Notes: generated by a model from the sequence alone, not told the origin. Shown: positions 1-9,762, counted from the first letter of the stretch. The stretch is 64,000 nt of DNA from Burkholderiaceae bacterium (GCA_004298905.1 SCTK01000005.1:248001-312000), one strand, 5' to 3'. Made by a program: numbers and translations.

Positions 1-1
1 G

Positions 2-2050
2 ATCTATCAGGAATCCAGCCTGGTGATTCGCGCCATCCGCGATTACCTGCAACCCGATATCGGCGAAATTCTGATCGACACCGACGACATCTATGAACAA
101 GCGCATCAGTTCATGGAACACGTGATGCCCGACACCGTCAGCCGCGTCAAGCGCTACCGCGACGACATTCCGTTGTTCTCGCGCTTCCAGATTGAACACC
201 AGATCGAAACCGCCTATTCGCGCACCGTGCCGCTGCCCTCGGGCGGCGCCATCGTGATCGACCATACCGAAGCGCTGGTGTCGGTCGACGTCAACTCCGC
301 CCGCGCCACGCGTGGCTCGGACATCGAAGATACGGCTACCCGCACCAACCTGGAAGCCGCCGACGAAGTCGCGCGCCAATTGCGTCTGCGTGACTTGGGT
401 GGCCTGATCGTGATCGATTTCATCGACATGGAATCGGCCAAGAACCAGCGCGAAGTCGAGCAACGCCTGAAAGACGCGCTGCACTTCGACCGCGCCCGTG
501 TGCAAATGGGCAAGATCTCGCGCTTTGGCTTGATGGAATTGTCGCGCCAGCGTCTGCGCCCGGCGCTCAACGAAGGCTCGCACATCACCTGCCCCCGCTG
601 CAACGGTACCGGCGTGATCCGCGACACGGAATCGTCCGCTCTGCACGTCCTGCGCATCATTCAGGAAGAAGCGATGAAGGAAAACACCGCAGCCCTGCAC
701 GCCCAGGTGCCGGTGGACGTTGCCACTTTCCTGCTGAACGAGAAGCGCGCCGAAATTCATCAGATCGAAGCCCGTTTGAAAGTGAACGTAGTGCTGATTC
801 CGAACAAGCACATCGAGACCCCACACTACACGCTCGAACGTCTGCGGCACGACGACGAACGTCTGGAAGATGCCGTCGCCAGCTATGCGCGCGCCAGTGC
901 ACCGGCCGAAGAATCGATCTATCTGAAACGCGAAGAACAAGCCGCCAAACCACGCCAGGAAGCTCTGGTCAAGGGCATCACGCCACCGCAACCGGCGCCG
1001 CTCCCCAGCACCCCGGCGGCCAGAAACCGCAGCGACCGAGCCGCAGTTGCGGCTGCGCAGAAACCCGGTCTCATCAAACGCTTGTTCGGCTGGCTGACCG
1101 GCAGCAGCAGTGCAAGCGAAGAAGCGAGCGAGCGCAAGGAAAGCGGTGGCAAATCGGCCCAACGCGAAGATCGCGGTAACCGCAGTCGCCGCGGCGGCCG
1201 CGGCCGCGATCGTGGTGAGCGTGGCGACCGTAGCCGCCGTACTGAAGGCGAGGCGCCGCAGCCGCGCACAGCGCAAGATCAACGCGATGGTCACCGAGAT
1301 ACTGCCAGCGAAAGTCGCCCTGAAGGCCGCAATGAGAGCCGTCGCGATCGCAACAAGCGCAACGAACAGCGTCCGCAGCGTCAACGCGAACAGGCACCGC
1401 AAGCCACACAGCCGCAAGCTCCAGCTTCCCGCCCGACTGAAGACGAACTGCTGCAGACACAGGAGCCCAGCGCAACTGTGATACCAGCCGTATCCGCAGC
1501 AGGCGAAGGTGAAGAACGTGGCCGTCGCCGTCGTGGCCGCCGTGGTCGTGGCCGTGGCCGTGACAACCGCCCGGATCAAGCGAACGAAAATGTCAACGGT
1601 GAAGAAGCGGAAAGCACACCAGACATCGAAGTGTCTGAATACAGTGCTGACGCCATGCCGCCATCGGTAGAGCCAGCCGTTGTTGCGGTTGCCCATGAAG
1701 CAGTGAGCGAACCCAGCATGGCCCCGGCAACTCCTGCCGCGGCCGCATGGACGCTGGTCTCACCCGCTGAGCCGACCCCGGTTGCCAGTCCGGTCATGCA
1801 GGTAAGTTCCGTGTCCGCTCAAACCCCACCTGCTGCCATTGCGGATGCGCCGATGCCACTTCAAAGCTTGCAGGAAATGCTGGCGCAAGCGGGTCTGGAG
1901 CTGGCATTGACCGATGCCGAAAAACTGCGGCAAGCGCAGGCGCAAGCCGCTGAAGTGCCAGAACCGGCCCGGCTGCCACGCGAACGCAAACCCCAGGCGC
2001 CGGTATCCAGCGAGCCCTTGCAACAGGTCGAAACCCGGCCCTTGCCATGA
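2..2050 (+). CDS. rne: Ribonuclease E, C-terminal part (5' end outside window)
   Basis: RNase E is the endoribonuclease that cleaves single-stranded AU-rich RNA and scaffolds the RNA degradosome at the inner membrane. The frame is open from base 2 (IYQESSLVIRAIRDYL), so the N-terminal S1 region is cut off by the window edge. Visible in order: the catalytic core with VSVDVNSARATRG and the DNase I-like stretch GGLIVIDFIDM; the Zn-link CPRCNGTG near base 590, which holds the tetramer; then a long Arg/Pro/Ala-rich disordered tail with several RGGRGRDRG-like blocks, typical of RNA-binding segments. KPGLIKRLFGWLTG (about bases 1060-1100) resembles the membrane-targeting amphipathic helix of E. coli RNase E. 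The short paralogue RNase G lacks such a tail, so rne is the better call. Confidence 0.95.
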   Translation: MYQESSLVIRAIRDYLQPDIGEILIDTDDIYEQAHQFMEHVMPDTVSRVKRYRDDIPLFSRFQIEHQIETAYSRTVPLPSGGAIVIDHTEALVSVDVNSARATRGSDIEDTATRTNLEAADEVARQLRLRDLGGLIVIDFIDMESAKNQREVEQRLKDALHFDRARVQMGKISRFGLMELSRQRLRPALNEGSHITCPRCNGTGVIRDTESSALHVLRIIQEEAMKENTAALHAQVPVDVATFLLNEKRAEIHQIEARLKVNVVLIPNKHIETPHYTLERLRHDDERLEDAVASYARASAPAEESIYLKREEQAAKPRQEALVKGITPPQPAPLPSTPAARNRSDRAAVAAAQKPGLIKRLFGWLTGSSSASEEASERKESGGKSAQREDRGNRSRRGGRGRDRGERGDRSRRTEGEAPQPRTAQDQRDGHRDTASESRPEGRNESRRDRNKRNEQRPQRQREQAPQATQPQAPASRPTEDELLQTQEPSATVIPAVSAAGEGEERGRRRRGRRGRGRGRDNRPDQANENVNGEEAESTPDIEVSEYSADAMPPSVEPAVVAVAHEAVSEPSMAPATPAAAAWTLVSPAEPTPVASPVMQVSSVSAQTPPAAIADAPMPLQSLQEMLAQAGLELALTDAEKLRQAQAQAAEVPEPARLPRERKPQAPVSSEPLQQVETRPLP

Positions 2051-2069
2051 GGTCAAGGCCCTGAATAAA

Positions 2070-2096
2070 AATCCCCGCATGAAGCGGGGATTTTTT
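2070..2096 (+). terminator. Rho-independent terminator of rne
   Basis: A perfect 9-bp stem (AATCCCCGC / GCGGGGATT) with a 5-nt loop runs straight into six T residues, 20 bp after the rne stop. It separates rne from moaA, so moaA needs its own promoter or read-through. Confidence 0.9.
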
Positions 2097-2130
2097 CATC
2101 CGGATCACGTTTTTTCCCTACACTTCGGTT

Positions 2131-3252
2131 ATGGCAACACATATTCCGATCTTTCCCGCATCTGTGCCCGTATCCGCGCACATAAGCACACCGGCGCCCG
2201 CCGCAACCATCATCCCATCCGGCGATGGCACTACGCCATTGCGGGATACATTCCAGCGCCCGTTACGCGACCTGCGCATTTCCGTGACCGACCGCTGCAA
2301 CTTCCGCTGCACTTACTGCATGCCGCGAGAAACGTTTGGCAGTGACTACGCATTTCTGCCGCATTCGGCTTTGCTGCGTTTCGAGGAAATCACTCGATTG
2401 GCGAAATTGTTTGTGGCACAAGGTGTGCAAAAAATCCGCATCACGGGCGGCGAGCCCCTGCTGCGCAAGGAGCTGGAAAAACTGATCGAAATGCTGGCGG
2501 TGCTGCAAACCCCGGAGGGCAAATCAGTCGAGCTGACGCTCACCACCAATGGTGCGCTGTTGCAGAAAAAAGCCCGACTCTTGAAAGAGGCTGGCCTGAC
2601 ACGCCTTACCGTCAGTCTGGATGCGCTGGACGATACTGTATTTCGGGCCATGAACGATGCCGATTACTCGGTGGCTGAAGTCCTGCAAGGTATCAATACT
2701 GCACACGCCGTTGGCTTTGAAAACATCAAGATCAATATGGTGGTGAAGCGTGGCACCAATGATCAGGAAATCCTCCCCTTCGCGCGCCACTTCAAAGGCA
2801 GCGGTCATATTGCGCGCTTCATCGAGTACATGGATGTGGGCAACAGCAATCAGTGGCAACTCGAGCATGTTGTCCCCAGCCGCGATGTCATCGCACGCAT
2901 CCATGCCGAATTTCCGCTCACCTCACTGGATGCAAACTACACAGGCGAAGTCGCCGAACGCTGGCGCTATGTCGATGGCAGCGGCGAGATCGGCGTGATC
3001 TCCTCCGTGACCCAACCGTTCTGTGGAGATTGCACGCGCGCGCGCCTGTCCACAGAAGGCAAGCTGTTCACCTGTCTGTTTGCCAGCCACGGCGTGGACT
3101 TGGGCGCTCCTTTGCGCCAGGGCAGCGACGACGCGCAATTGCAGAACATCATTACCCGCTGCTGGCAAGCGCGTGACGACCGTTATTCAATGTTGCGCAG
3201 CAGCGGCTTGCAGGATGGCAAGAAGATCGAAATGTCGTATATTGGCGGCTGA
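2131..3252 (+). CDS. moaA: GTP 3',8-cyclase MoaA (molybdenum cofactor synthesis)
   Basis: MoaA is the radical-SAM enzyme that rearranges GTP to 3',8-cyclo-GTP, the first step of molybdopterin synthesis. The SAM-cluster motif CNFRCTYC gives Cys56, Cys60 and Cys63. The second cluster, which binds substrate, is Cys298, Cys301 and Cys315 (CX2CX13C). The protein ends in the conserved Gly-Gly tail (SYIGG) needed for activity. At 373 residues it is slightly longer than usual because of a Pro/Ala-rich N-terminal stretch of about 40 residues. No clear Shine-Dalgarno sequence precedes the ATG, so a later start is possible. The other Mo-cofactor gene, mobA, lies 3.7 kb downstream on the same strand, separated by two unrelated genes. 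Confidence 0.96.
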   Translation: MATHIPIFPASVPVSAHISTPAPAATIIPSGDGTTPLRDTFQRPLRDLRISVTDRCNFRCTYCMPRETFGSDYAFLPHSALLRFEEITRLAKLFVAQGVQKIRITGGEPLLRKELEKLIEMLAVLQTPEGKSVELTLTTNGALLQKKARLLKEAGLTRLTVSLDALDDTVFRAMNDADYSVAEVLQGINTAHAVGFENIKINMVVKRGTNDQEILPFARHFKGSGHIARFIEYMDVGNSNQWQLEHVVPSRDVIARIHAEFPLTSLDANYTGEVAERWRYVDGSGEIGVISSVTQPFCGDCTRARLSTEGKLFTCLFASHGVDLGAPLRQGSDDAQLQNIITRCWQARDDRYSMLRSSGLQDGKKIEMSYIGG

Positions 3253-3347
3253 TGTTGCAGTGAAAATCAATAAATTACAAACGGCAAAGCATGCACCAGT
3301 ACGTTATTTTTTAAAAACGATCTCACAGGCAGATAAAGGGGGCCGAA

Positions 3348-4538
3348 GTGATTGCAAAATTTGTCCCAGACACAAAAATAAGTTTTCTGTTTCAGGTTCT
3401 GCGGCACTCGCCGGTCGCTTGCACGGTAGTTCTCCCCGGGGGAGCCAGCTATCTGTTTGGCGAGGGCGAATCGCGTTTTACCCTGACGATTCACAACCTG
3501 AATTTTCTTGCGACGGCTTTTGACGAATTGGGCTTCGCGCAAAGCTATATCAACAAAGACATCGACCTGGATGGCGACATGACTGCGGTCATGCAATTGC
3601 GCAGCTATGTGAAGGATCGCATCCCTGTGTCGGCCTGGTTAAAATTCATGCATGAACTCTTGTTCCGCAACGAGACGCATATCAACCGCAAGGCGATCAG
3701 CGATCATTATCAGCACGGCAACGATTTGTATCTGTCATTCATTGACCACCGTTACCGCTTTTACTCACAGGGTATTTTCAAACATCCGGAGGAAAGCCTG
3801 GAAGACGCTTCCGAACACAAGCTGGAACAGATGTTTGAAGCGCTGCAACTGAAACCGGGCATGCGTCTGCTGGACATTGGCGGTGGCTGGGGTGGCGTGG
3901 CGCAGTATTGCGGCAGTCGCGGGGTGCAAGTGACTGAACTGACCCTGGGTGAAGATTCCTATCAATACATCGATGCCCTGATCAAGGATCAGCAGCTCCC
4001 CTGCAAAGTACTGCTACAGGATTTTCTGACCTATACGCCCGAAGAGCCCTTTGATGCGATCGTGATTTATGGCGTGATCGAACACATCATCAACTACAAA
4101 CGTTTTACCGAACGCATCTGGGACTGTCTCAAACCGGGTGGGCTATTGTTCCTCGACGCCTCCGCTTCGATTGTCAAATACGATGTCAGCGCTTTTGCGC
4201 GCAAATATATCTGGACCGGCACGCACACCTTCCTGTGCCTGCAAGAGTTGATCCAGGAATTGCTCTTCGGTGGCATGGAAGTCATGCGCGTGGTCAACGA
4301 AAGCGCGCATTACGGCTGCACCATGCGACATTGGGCCGAACGGCTGGATGCCAACCGCGACAGCATTGTGGCGCAATGGGGCGAACCCTTGTACCGTGCG
4401 TTCCGGCTTTACTTGTGGGGTGGCTCACAGGCGTTCCCGGAATTCCTGCAAGCCTATCATCTGGTTGCACGCAAAACGGGCAAGAAACCCACCGTGCCCA
4501 ACAAGCTCCGGCGTTGGATCGGCTGGATCGGACGCTAA
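3348..4538 (+). CDS. Cyclopropane-fatty-acid-synthase-like SAM methyltransferase (divergent)
   Basis: A 396-residue class I SAM-dependent methyltransferase of the CFA/mycolic-acid synthase family. The SAM site is LDIGGGWGG (residues 175-183), and the fold matches CFA synthase through IEHI, KPGGLLFL and the C-terminal YLWGGSQAF. True CFA synthases methylate the double bond of membrane phospholipid acyl chains. Here several E. coli active-site positions differ: the Cys in YSCAYW is Gln141 and the His in LLHTIGS is Asp270, while Glu245 and Tyr355 are kept. The substrate or reaction may therefore differ. The GTG start is chosen because AAAGGGGG lies about 6 nt upstream. The stop is 19 bp before a GGDEF-EAL gene, suggesting co-transcription. 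Confidence 0.8.
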   Translation: MIAKFVPDTKISFLFQVLRHSPVACTVVLPGGASYLFGEGESRFTLTIHNLNFLATAFDELGFAQSYINKDIDLDGDMTAVMQLRSYVKDRIPVSAWLKFMHELLFRNETHINRKAISDHYQHGNDLYLSFIDHRYRFYSQGIFKHPEESLEDASEHKLEQMFEALQLKPGMRLLDIGGGWGGVAQYCGSRGVQVTELTLGEDSYQYIDALIKDQQLPCKVLLQDFLTYTPEEPFDAIVIYGVIEHIINYKRFTERIWDCLKPGGLLFLDASASIVKYDVSAFARKYIWTGTHTFLCLQELIQELLFGGMEVMRVVNESAHYGCTMRHWAERLDANRDSIVAQWGEPLYRAFRLYLWGGSQAFPEFLQAYHLVARKTGKKPTVPNKLRRWIGWIGR

Positions 4539-4557
4539 CAGCAGTACTGGAACACAC

Positions 4558-6942
4558 ATGCCCAACTCGCCAGACACCAAGGGAGAGATTCTCGCCAAGG
4601 TCATCGAAACGCTCTCCCTGGAGCTGGATTTTCACAAGATATGCAACTACGCCACGTCCGTCACCATGGATGTGCTGGAAGCGGATTATTCGACGATGGC
4701 ACTACCAGTGGATGAAGGCCCTTTGCGCTTCCGCTATTTCTGGGGTTTCCCGCCCGATCTCGACACCAATAATCTGCCCAATATCACGCCCGGCACGCTG
4801 AACGCCTTCAAGAGCGGGCAGAATTTTTATGTCCCGGATTATCAAAACTATGTAGGCGCGCTGCCGGATTTTCTGCGACTGGGTGTAGTGACGGGTCTGG
4901 CCGCACCGATCCGTCTGGGCGAGCAGGCCATTGGTGTCCTGACGCTGGCCTGGAAACGCCGCGTCGATCGCCCGACCGATTACCAGAACCGCCTGGTCGA
5001 AGCGGTATTGCGTCAGGTTGCTTTCGCCTTCCAGCGCGAAACGCTGATGAAGGATTTATCGAAAAGCCGTTCCATCGCCGTGCAACTGAACCAGCGCATG
5101 GAACGGGTATTGGCTGTGTCACCCGCGATCATCTACAACTTGCGCTACGATCCGACGGGGTCATCGCATCGGCTCAAGAGCTTGTTCATCAGCGATAACC
5201 TTCCAGATATTCTGGGCTACAGCAACGAATATCTACTTGAACAACCCGGTGGCTGGCAAAAGATTATTCACCCCGATGATGTGCCGCTGGCCAACCTTCC
5301 ATTCAAAGATGAAAAACTGGAGAAAGGTGCGTTTGATCGTGTCTATCGCATCCGTCACCAGGCCGGACATTACATCTGGGTGCACGACAGCTTGCGTATT
5401 TTTCCGGTCAGCGAACATGAAAGTGAGATCATCGGTGCGCTGGTCGACATCACCAAACGCAAGGAAGACGAGGCCGAATTGCGCTTGCACCGTGATCACT
5501 TGCAGGAACTGGTGCATGAGCGCACCGCCGATCTGGTGCAAGCCAAGGACGCTGCCGAAAAAGCCATGCGTGAAGCCAAACAGGCTGAAGAGCACAGCCG
5601 CTACCTGGCCCTCAACGACGCCCTCACCGGCCTGCCCAACCGTGTCTTGTTGATGGAGCGCCTGAATCAGGCCCTCAGCCAAAGCCGTCGCAGCGGCAAG
5701 AAAGTGGCCCTGCTCTTCATTGATCTGGATCGTTTCAAAAACATCAACGACTCGCTCGGCCATTTTGTCGGCGATGAATTGCTGTGTGAGGTGTCGCGCC
5801 GTTTCACCCACTGCATCCGCGATTCCGACACCGTCAGCCGTCAGGGCGGCGATGAATTCGTGATCCTGTTGCCGGAAATCATGGAACGCAAGGATGTGAC
5901 AGAAATCGCCGAAAAGCTGCTCGCCGTCGTCAGCCAGCCCTACAAGCTGGAAGGCTACGAAATGCGCGTCACGCACAGTATCGGCATCAGCCTCTTCCCC
6001 GACGATGGCATGGATGCACATGACTTGATGCGCAAGGCCGATACGGCGATGTATCGCGCCAAGGAAGTCGGCCGCAACAACTATCAATTCTTCACCGAGG
6101 ATATCGCCCGCACCACACTCAGCCGCCTGTCGCTGGAAGTCGATCTGCGCCGCGCCATCGAATTGCAGGAATTCGAGGTGTATTACCAACCCCAGATCGA
6201 GCTCGCCAGCCGTCGCATGATCGGCATCGAAGCGCTGGTGCGCTGGAACCATCCCCAGCTCGGCTTGCTGATGCCCAGCCAGTTCATCACGCTGGCCGAA
6301 GACACCGGCCTGATGTCCTGGTTGGGACACTATGTGCTCAGTACCGCTATCGGCCACGCCGCTGAATTGCAGGCACGCCACCACATTCGCCTGCCCGTCT
6401 CCATCAATCTTTCGGCGGCACAACTGGAACGGCAGGATTTCATTCAGTCGGTACAAGAACTGCTCGCCCAACATCAGCTGCCCGCCAGCTTCCTGAAATT
6501 CGAGTTGACCGAGAGCATGTTGATGCGCAACACCGAAAGCATCAACGCGCAGCTGACCACGCTGAGCAGCATGGGCATTCAACTGGCCCTGGACGATTTC
6601 GGCACGCACTATTCCAGCCTCACCTACCTGAAACGTTTTCCGGTCGACACGCTCAAGATCGATCGCAGTTTTGTGCAAGACATTGTCACTGATGCCGACG
6701 ACGCAGCCATCAGCCGCGCCATCATCAGCATGGGCCACAGCCTGGGCATGCGCATCATCGCCGAAGGCGTTGAGACGGCGGAACAACTCAGCATGCTGGA
6801 AATTTTCAACTGCGATGAGGCGCAAGGATCTTTCTTCGGCCCACCTGTTCCGGCTGGGGAACTGGACATGCTGCTGTATGACGCCAAGTTTCCGCTGGAA
6901 GAGTATTCGAGCCGCCTGGCACCGGCCAATTTGAAACAGTAG
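4558..6942 (+). CDS. GAF-PAS-GGDEF-EAL cyclic-di-GMP signalling protein
   Basis: A 794-residue cytoplasmic sensor enzyme for cyclic di-GMP turnover, with no membrane segments. Order: GAF-like domain (about 15-165), PAS domain (about 200-310, with HPDDV and a PAC end ALVDITKRK), a coiled-coil linker, GGDEF (about 355-515) and EAL (about 525-775). The cyclase motif RQGGDEF (GGDEF at 430-434) is intact, with an RDSD inhibitory I-site five residues upstream. The phosphodiesterase signatures EALVRW (558) and DDFGTHYSSL are also intact, so the protein could have either or both activities. The ATG at 4558 is chosen because the frame upstream overlaps the methyltransferase gene. It probably shares a transcript with that gene and with mobA, 5-26 bp downstream. 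Confidence 0.93.
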   Translation: MPNSPDTKGEILAKVIETLSLELDFHKICNYATSVTMDVLEADYSTMALPVDEGPLRFRYFWGFPPDLDTNNLPNITPGTLNAFKSGQNFYVPDYQNYVGALPDFLRLGVVTGLAAPIRLGEQAIGVLTLAWKRRVDRPTDYQNRLVEAVLRQVAFAFQRETLMKDLSKSRSIAVQLNQRMERVLAVSPAIIYNLRYDPTGSSHRLKSLFISDNLPDILGYSNEYLLEQPGGWQKIIHPDDVPLANLPFKDEKLEKGAFDRVYRIRHQAGHYIWVHDSLRIFPVSEHESEIIGALVDITKRKEDEAELRLHRDHLQELVHERTADLVQAKDAAEKAMREAKQAEEHSRYLALNDALTGLPNRVLLMERLNQALSQSRRSGKKVALLFIDLDRFKNINDSLGHFVGDELLCEVSRRFTHCIRDSDTVSRQGGDEFVILLPEIMERKDVTEIAEKLLAVVSQPYKLEGYEMRVTHSIGISLFPDDGMDAHDLMRKADTAMYRAKEVGRNNYQFFTEDIARTTLSRLSLEVDLRRAIELQEFEVYYQPQIELASRRMIGIEALVRWNHPQLGLLMPSQFITLAEDTGLMSWLGHYVLSTAIGHAAELQARHHIRLPVSINLSAAQLERQDFIQSVQELLAQHQLPASFLKFELTESMLMRNTESINAQLTTLSSMGIQLALDDFGTHYSSLTYLKRFPVDTLKIDRSFVQDIVTDADDAAISRAIISMGHSLGMRIIAEGVETAEQLSMLEIFNCDEAQGSFFGPPVPAGELDMLLYDAKFPLEEYSSRLAPANLKQ

Positions 6943-6967
6943 TAGCGTGCCAACACGCGCACCCTCC

Positions 6968-7534
6968 ATGTCGCACCTTCCCATTGCAACAGTGACCGGC
7001 CTGATCCTGGCGGGTGGCGCAGGCAAACGCATGGGGGGTGTTGACAAAGGTTGGGTGTGCCATCAGGGCGTGCCCATGATCGAAGCGGCGCTCGCACGAT
7101 TGACCCCGCAAGTGGGCAGTATTCTGATCAGCGCCAACCGCAGCCTCGAACGTTATGCCGCGCTCGGCCACCCCGTGGTTCAAGATAACAGTAGTGATTT
7201 TCAAGGGCCTTTGGCGGGCATTCTGGCGGGCCTGTCGGCGTGTCAAACGCCTTGGCTGCAAGTCATCCCCTGCGACACGCCCGCCTTCCCCAGTGATCTG
7301 GTTCAGCAACTGCTGGCAGCGGTTCGTCATCAAGCCTGTACCCCGGTCGTGCGTGGCCGCGAGCAATGGACTTTTACGCTGCTGCATCGGGATTGCCTGC
7401 TGCCGCTGCAACAACAGTTCGATCAGGGGGTGCGTACCCTCGGCAAGGCACTTTCGGCTTTGCAACTCGACCTGCTGCCGATCGAAGCGGAAAACCGGCA
7501 GGACTTCATCAATATCAATACGCTGGCCGAATAA
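6968..7534 (+). CDS. mobA: Molybdenum cofactor guanylyltransferase MobA
   Basis: MobA transfers GMP from GTP to molybdopterin to make the MGD form of the cofactor. The N-terminal nucleotide-binding signature LILAGGAGKRMGGVDKG is clear, followed by the VIPCDTPAFP segment with its metal-binding Asp and QGPLAG. The ATG at 6968 gives 188 residues and puts the motif about 12 residues from the start, which is usual. A GTG at 6947, directly after the preceding stop, would add seven residues. Neither start has a strong ribosome site, so coupling to the upstream gene is plausible. moeA, a frequent partner, does not follow. Confidence 0.93.
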   Translation: MSHLPIATVTGLILAGGAGKRMGGVDKGWVCHQGVPMIEAALARLTPQVGSILISANRSLERYAALGHPVVQDNSSDFQGPLAGILAGLSACQTPWLQVIPCDTPAFPSDLVQQLLAAVRHQACTPVVRGREQWTFTLLHRDCLLPLQQQFDQGVRTLGKALSALQLDLLPIEAENRQDFININTLAE

Positions 7535-7543
7535 AAGCGCACG

Positions 7544-8149
7544 CTACTGAGAATTAACGCTGACTTGTTGCACCCAGATCACTTCGCAGGCACCGGCACC
7601 AGAATCCTCGCGGGTCAGCGAACTTTGCCAGTGCCAGCCATCGCCTGCCGTGATTTTGACCAGATAACCGGAGAGACTGACGATCTCGCCCTGCCGTACC
7701 GCGCGCAATTTATTTTCTACCGAGACATCGGCGGGAATCATGTGCATATTGGCGCTGTGTGAAATGATTTCCGGCACCGGAATCGGCGGCTCATTTTCAT
7801 AGCGCCAGAAATAAAAACGTCCACCCTGTGAGATTTGCAATTGCTTGAGCACCGCACTGTCCGACATGCGTCCCCAGCCAAGCGCCAGATCAACGGGCGA
7901 CAGGTCTGATTCACGGCCTGTTGAGTAATGTTCGACCGACAATGTGCGCGCAGTGATCTGAAAATCCGCCAGCGGCTCGATGGTGTAACCGTGATATTGG
8001 AATGCCGCTGCATGGGTGGATGATTGCAGCGGATCGTCAGCCGCCGTGATGACACCCGTTGGATGACTGACACTGGTGCCGGTGCCAACGAATCGATGGT
8101 AAGCGCCATAGACCACCAGCGCAATGCAGAGTGCCGGAAACCACCTCAT
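7544..8149 (-). CDS. Hypothetical membrane-anchored or exported protein
   Basis: I do not recognise this 201-residue protein. It starts with a hydrophobic stretch (residues 1-20, after MRW) that could be a signal peptide or membrane anchor, so the rest is probably periplasmic. The body holds a conserved-looking aromatic core (GRFYFWRYENEPPIPVPEI and DGWHWQSSLTREDSG) and no known catalytic motif. Its start overlaps the rmuC stop by 4 nt, so it is the last gene of a translationally coupled five-gene run. Confidence 0.7.
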   Translation of the reverse strand: MRWFPALCIALVVYGAYHRFVGTGTSVSHPTGVITAADDPLQSSTHAAAFQYHGYTIEPLADFQITARTLSVEHYSTGRESDLSPVDLALGWGRMSDSAVLKQLQISQGGRFYFWRYENEPPIPVPEIISHSANMHMIPADVSVENKLRAVRQGEIVSLSGYLVKITAGDGWHWQSSLTREDSGAGACEVIWVQQVSVNSQ

Positions 8150-9360
8150 TCGATTTCCCGCTCTCCAGCGCTGTCATTGCCGTCGTTCAGATTCAAGCGT
8201 GCGTAGCTGGCCTCGACCGGCAGCGCCACCACATCCTTCAACTTGCGTTCGATGACACGGGTGCGCGTTTCTGCGTCGCCAATGGTATTACCAACTTCTT
8301 CCAGTTTCTTTTTCGTTTTCGCCAGCACGTCACCAAACTTGCCGAACTCGGTTTTCACAGCGCCGAGCAGATTCCACACTTCGCTGGAATGCTTGGCCAC
8401 CGCCAGCGTGCGGAAACCCATTTGCAGGCTGTTAAGCAAGGCAGTCAATGTGGTCGGCCCGGCGACCGTGACACGGCACTCGCGTTGCAGGAAATCCGAC
8501 AGGCCGGGGCGGCGAATCACTTCGGCATACAAGCCCTCGGTCGGCAGATAGAGCAAGGCGAAATCGGTAGTGTGCGGTGGCGCGATGTATTTGTCGCGGA
8601 TGTTGCGCGCTTCCTTCTTGATCGCGTTTTCCAGATCGCGTGCGGCGATCTCGGCCGCGGCCACATCGGCACGCTCCTGCGCCAGCAGCAGGCGTTCATA
8701 ATCCTCGTGCGGAAACTTGGCATCGATCGGCAGCAATACCTGCGACTCCTGCCCCGGCAGGCAGATGGCAAACTCCACGCGCTCATTGCTGCGCGGCCGG
8801 GTCGCCACATTTTTCTTGTATTGCTCCGGTGTGAGAATTTGATCGAGCAAGGCTTCCAGTTGCACCTCGCCCCAGGTGCCGCGTGTCTTGACATTGGTCA
8901 GCACTTTTTTCAGATCGCCCACCCCCGCGGCGAGATTCTGCATTTCACCCAGACCCTTGTGCACCTGTTCCAGTCGTTCGCTGACCAGCTTGAATGATTG
9001 ACCCAGGCGCGTTTCCAGCGTCTGGTGCAGTTTTTCATCGACAGTTTTGCGCATCTCTTCGAGTTTGAGCGCGTTGTCGCTCTGGATGTCGCGCAGCTTG
9101 TTTTCCAGCGTGTTGCGCATCTCGGTCAGGCGGCGCTCGCTGGCTTCGGAGACATTGGCCAATTGCGTGCTTTGCCCATGCAATTGCGCCGTCAGCGCCT
9201 GCTGAAAACGCGCCAGTGCATCGTTCAATTCACTGCGACTATCGCGTAATTCCGAGCGCAATTCCTGGCGCAACGGGCTGTCGTCATGGCGCGAGCGCAG
9301 CAGCAACACCAGTTGCAGCAGCACGATCAAGGCCAGCCCGGCCAGCACAATGATTTCCAT
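8146..9360 (-). CDS. rmuC: DNA recombination protein RmuC
   Basis: RmuC limits recombination at inverted repeats; its C-terminal half is a predicted restriction-endonuclease-like domain. In this 404-residue protein residues 1-20 form a membrane anchor and about 30-140 a long Glu/Leu/Arg-rich coiled coil. The RmuC domain follows, with GTWGEVQLEALLDQIL, LPIDAKFPHEDYERLL and LYLPTEGLYAEV. Its ATG immediately follows the TGA of the upstream haemoglobin gene, with no spacing. Confidence 0.95.
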   Translation of the reverse strand: MEIIVLAGLALIVLLQLVLLLRSRHDDSPLRQELRSELRDSRSELNDALARFQQALTAQLHGQSTQLANVSEASERRLTEMRNTLENKLRDIQSDNALKLEEMRKTVDEKLHQTLETRLGQSFKLVSERLEQVHKGLGEMQNLAAGVGDLKKVLTNVKTRGTWGEVQLEALLDQILTPEQYKKNVATRPRSNERVEFAICLPGQESQVLLPIDAKFPHEDYERLLLAQERADVAAAEIAARDLENAIKKEARNIRDKYIAPPHTTDFALLYLPTEGLYAEVIRRPGLSDFLQRECRVTVAGPTTLTALLNSLQMGFRTLAVAKHSSEVWNLLGAVKTEFGKFGDVLAKTKKKLEEVGNTIGDAETRTRVIERKLKDVVALPVEASYARLNLNDGNDSAGEREIE

Positions 9361-9762
9361 TCAACCTTCCTTATTCCGCATCCAATCGGCAGTCTGATAG
9401 AGCGACTGCATCAGCCGTTCCTGCATGGTTTCTTCAATGCCTACGTCTTCCATGGCGTGCAGCATGCACGCCAGCCATTGATTACGCTCGTTGACACCAA
9501 TCGCATACGGCAAATGCCGCGCGCGCAGGCGCGGATGACCGAAGCGCTCGATATACAGATCCGGCCCGCCCAGCCAGCCGGATAAAAACCAGAACAGTTT
9601 ATTGCGCGATTCTTCCAGCGTGGGTGGATGCACGGCACGCAAAGCGGCATAGGCCGGTTCCAATTCCATCAAATCGTAAAAACGGTCCACCAAAGCCCGT
9701 ACGACAGTCTCGCCGCCCAACATACTGTAGGCAGTCGACTTCGGCTCATCAATTTCTTTCAT
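9361..9762 (-). CDS. Group II truncated haemoglobin
   Basis: A 133-residue haem protein of the group II truncated haemoglobin family, whose members bind O2 or NO and are linked to oxidative or nitrosative defence. Group II marks are the Phe-Tyr pair at B9-B10 (DRFYDLM), the proximal-His segment RARHLPYAIG and the G8 Trp in RNQWLACM. It lies in a tight operon with an FtsX-type permease upstream and rmuC downstream. The role of that grouping is unknown. Confidence 0.9.
   Translation of the reverse strand: MKEIDEPKSTAYSMLGGETVVRALVDRFYDLMELEPAYAALRAVHPPTLEESRNKLFWFLSGWLGGPDLYIERFGHPRLRARHLPYAIGVNERNQWLACMLHAMEDVGIEETMQERLMQSLYQTADWMRNKEG

Noticed and set aside
5233-7047. Long antisense frame (604 codons) across the GGDEF-EAL gene
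   Set aside because: Low-complexity, no motifs, and the opposite strand has clear domains.
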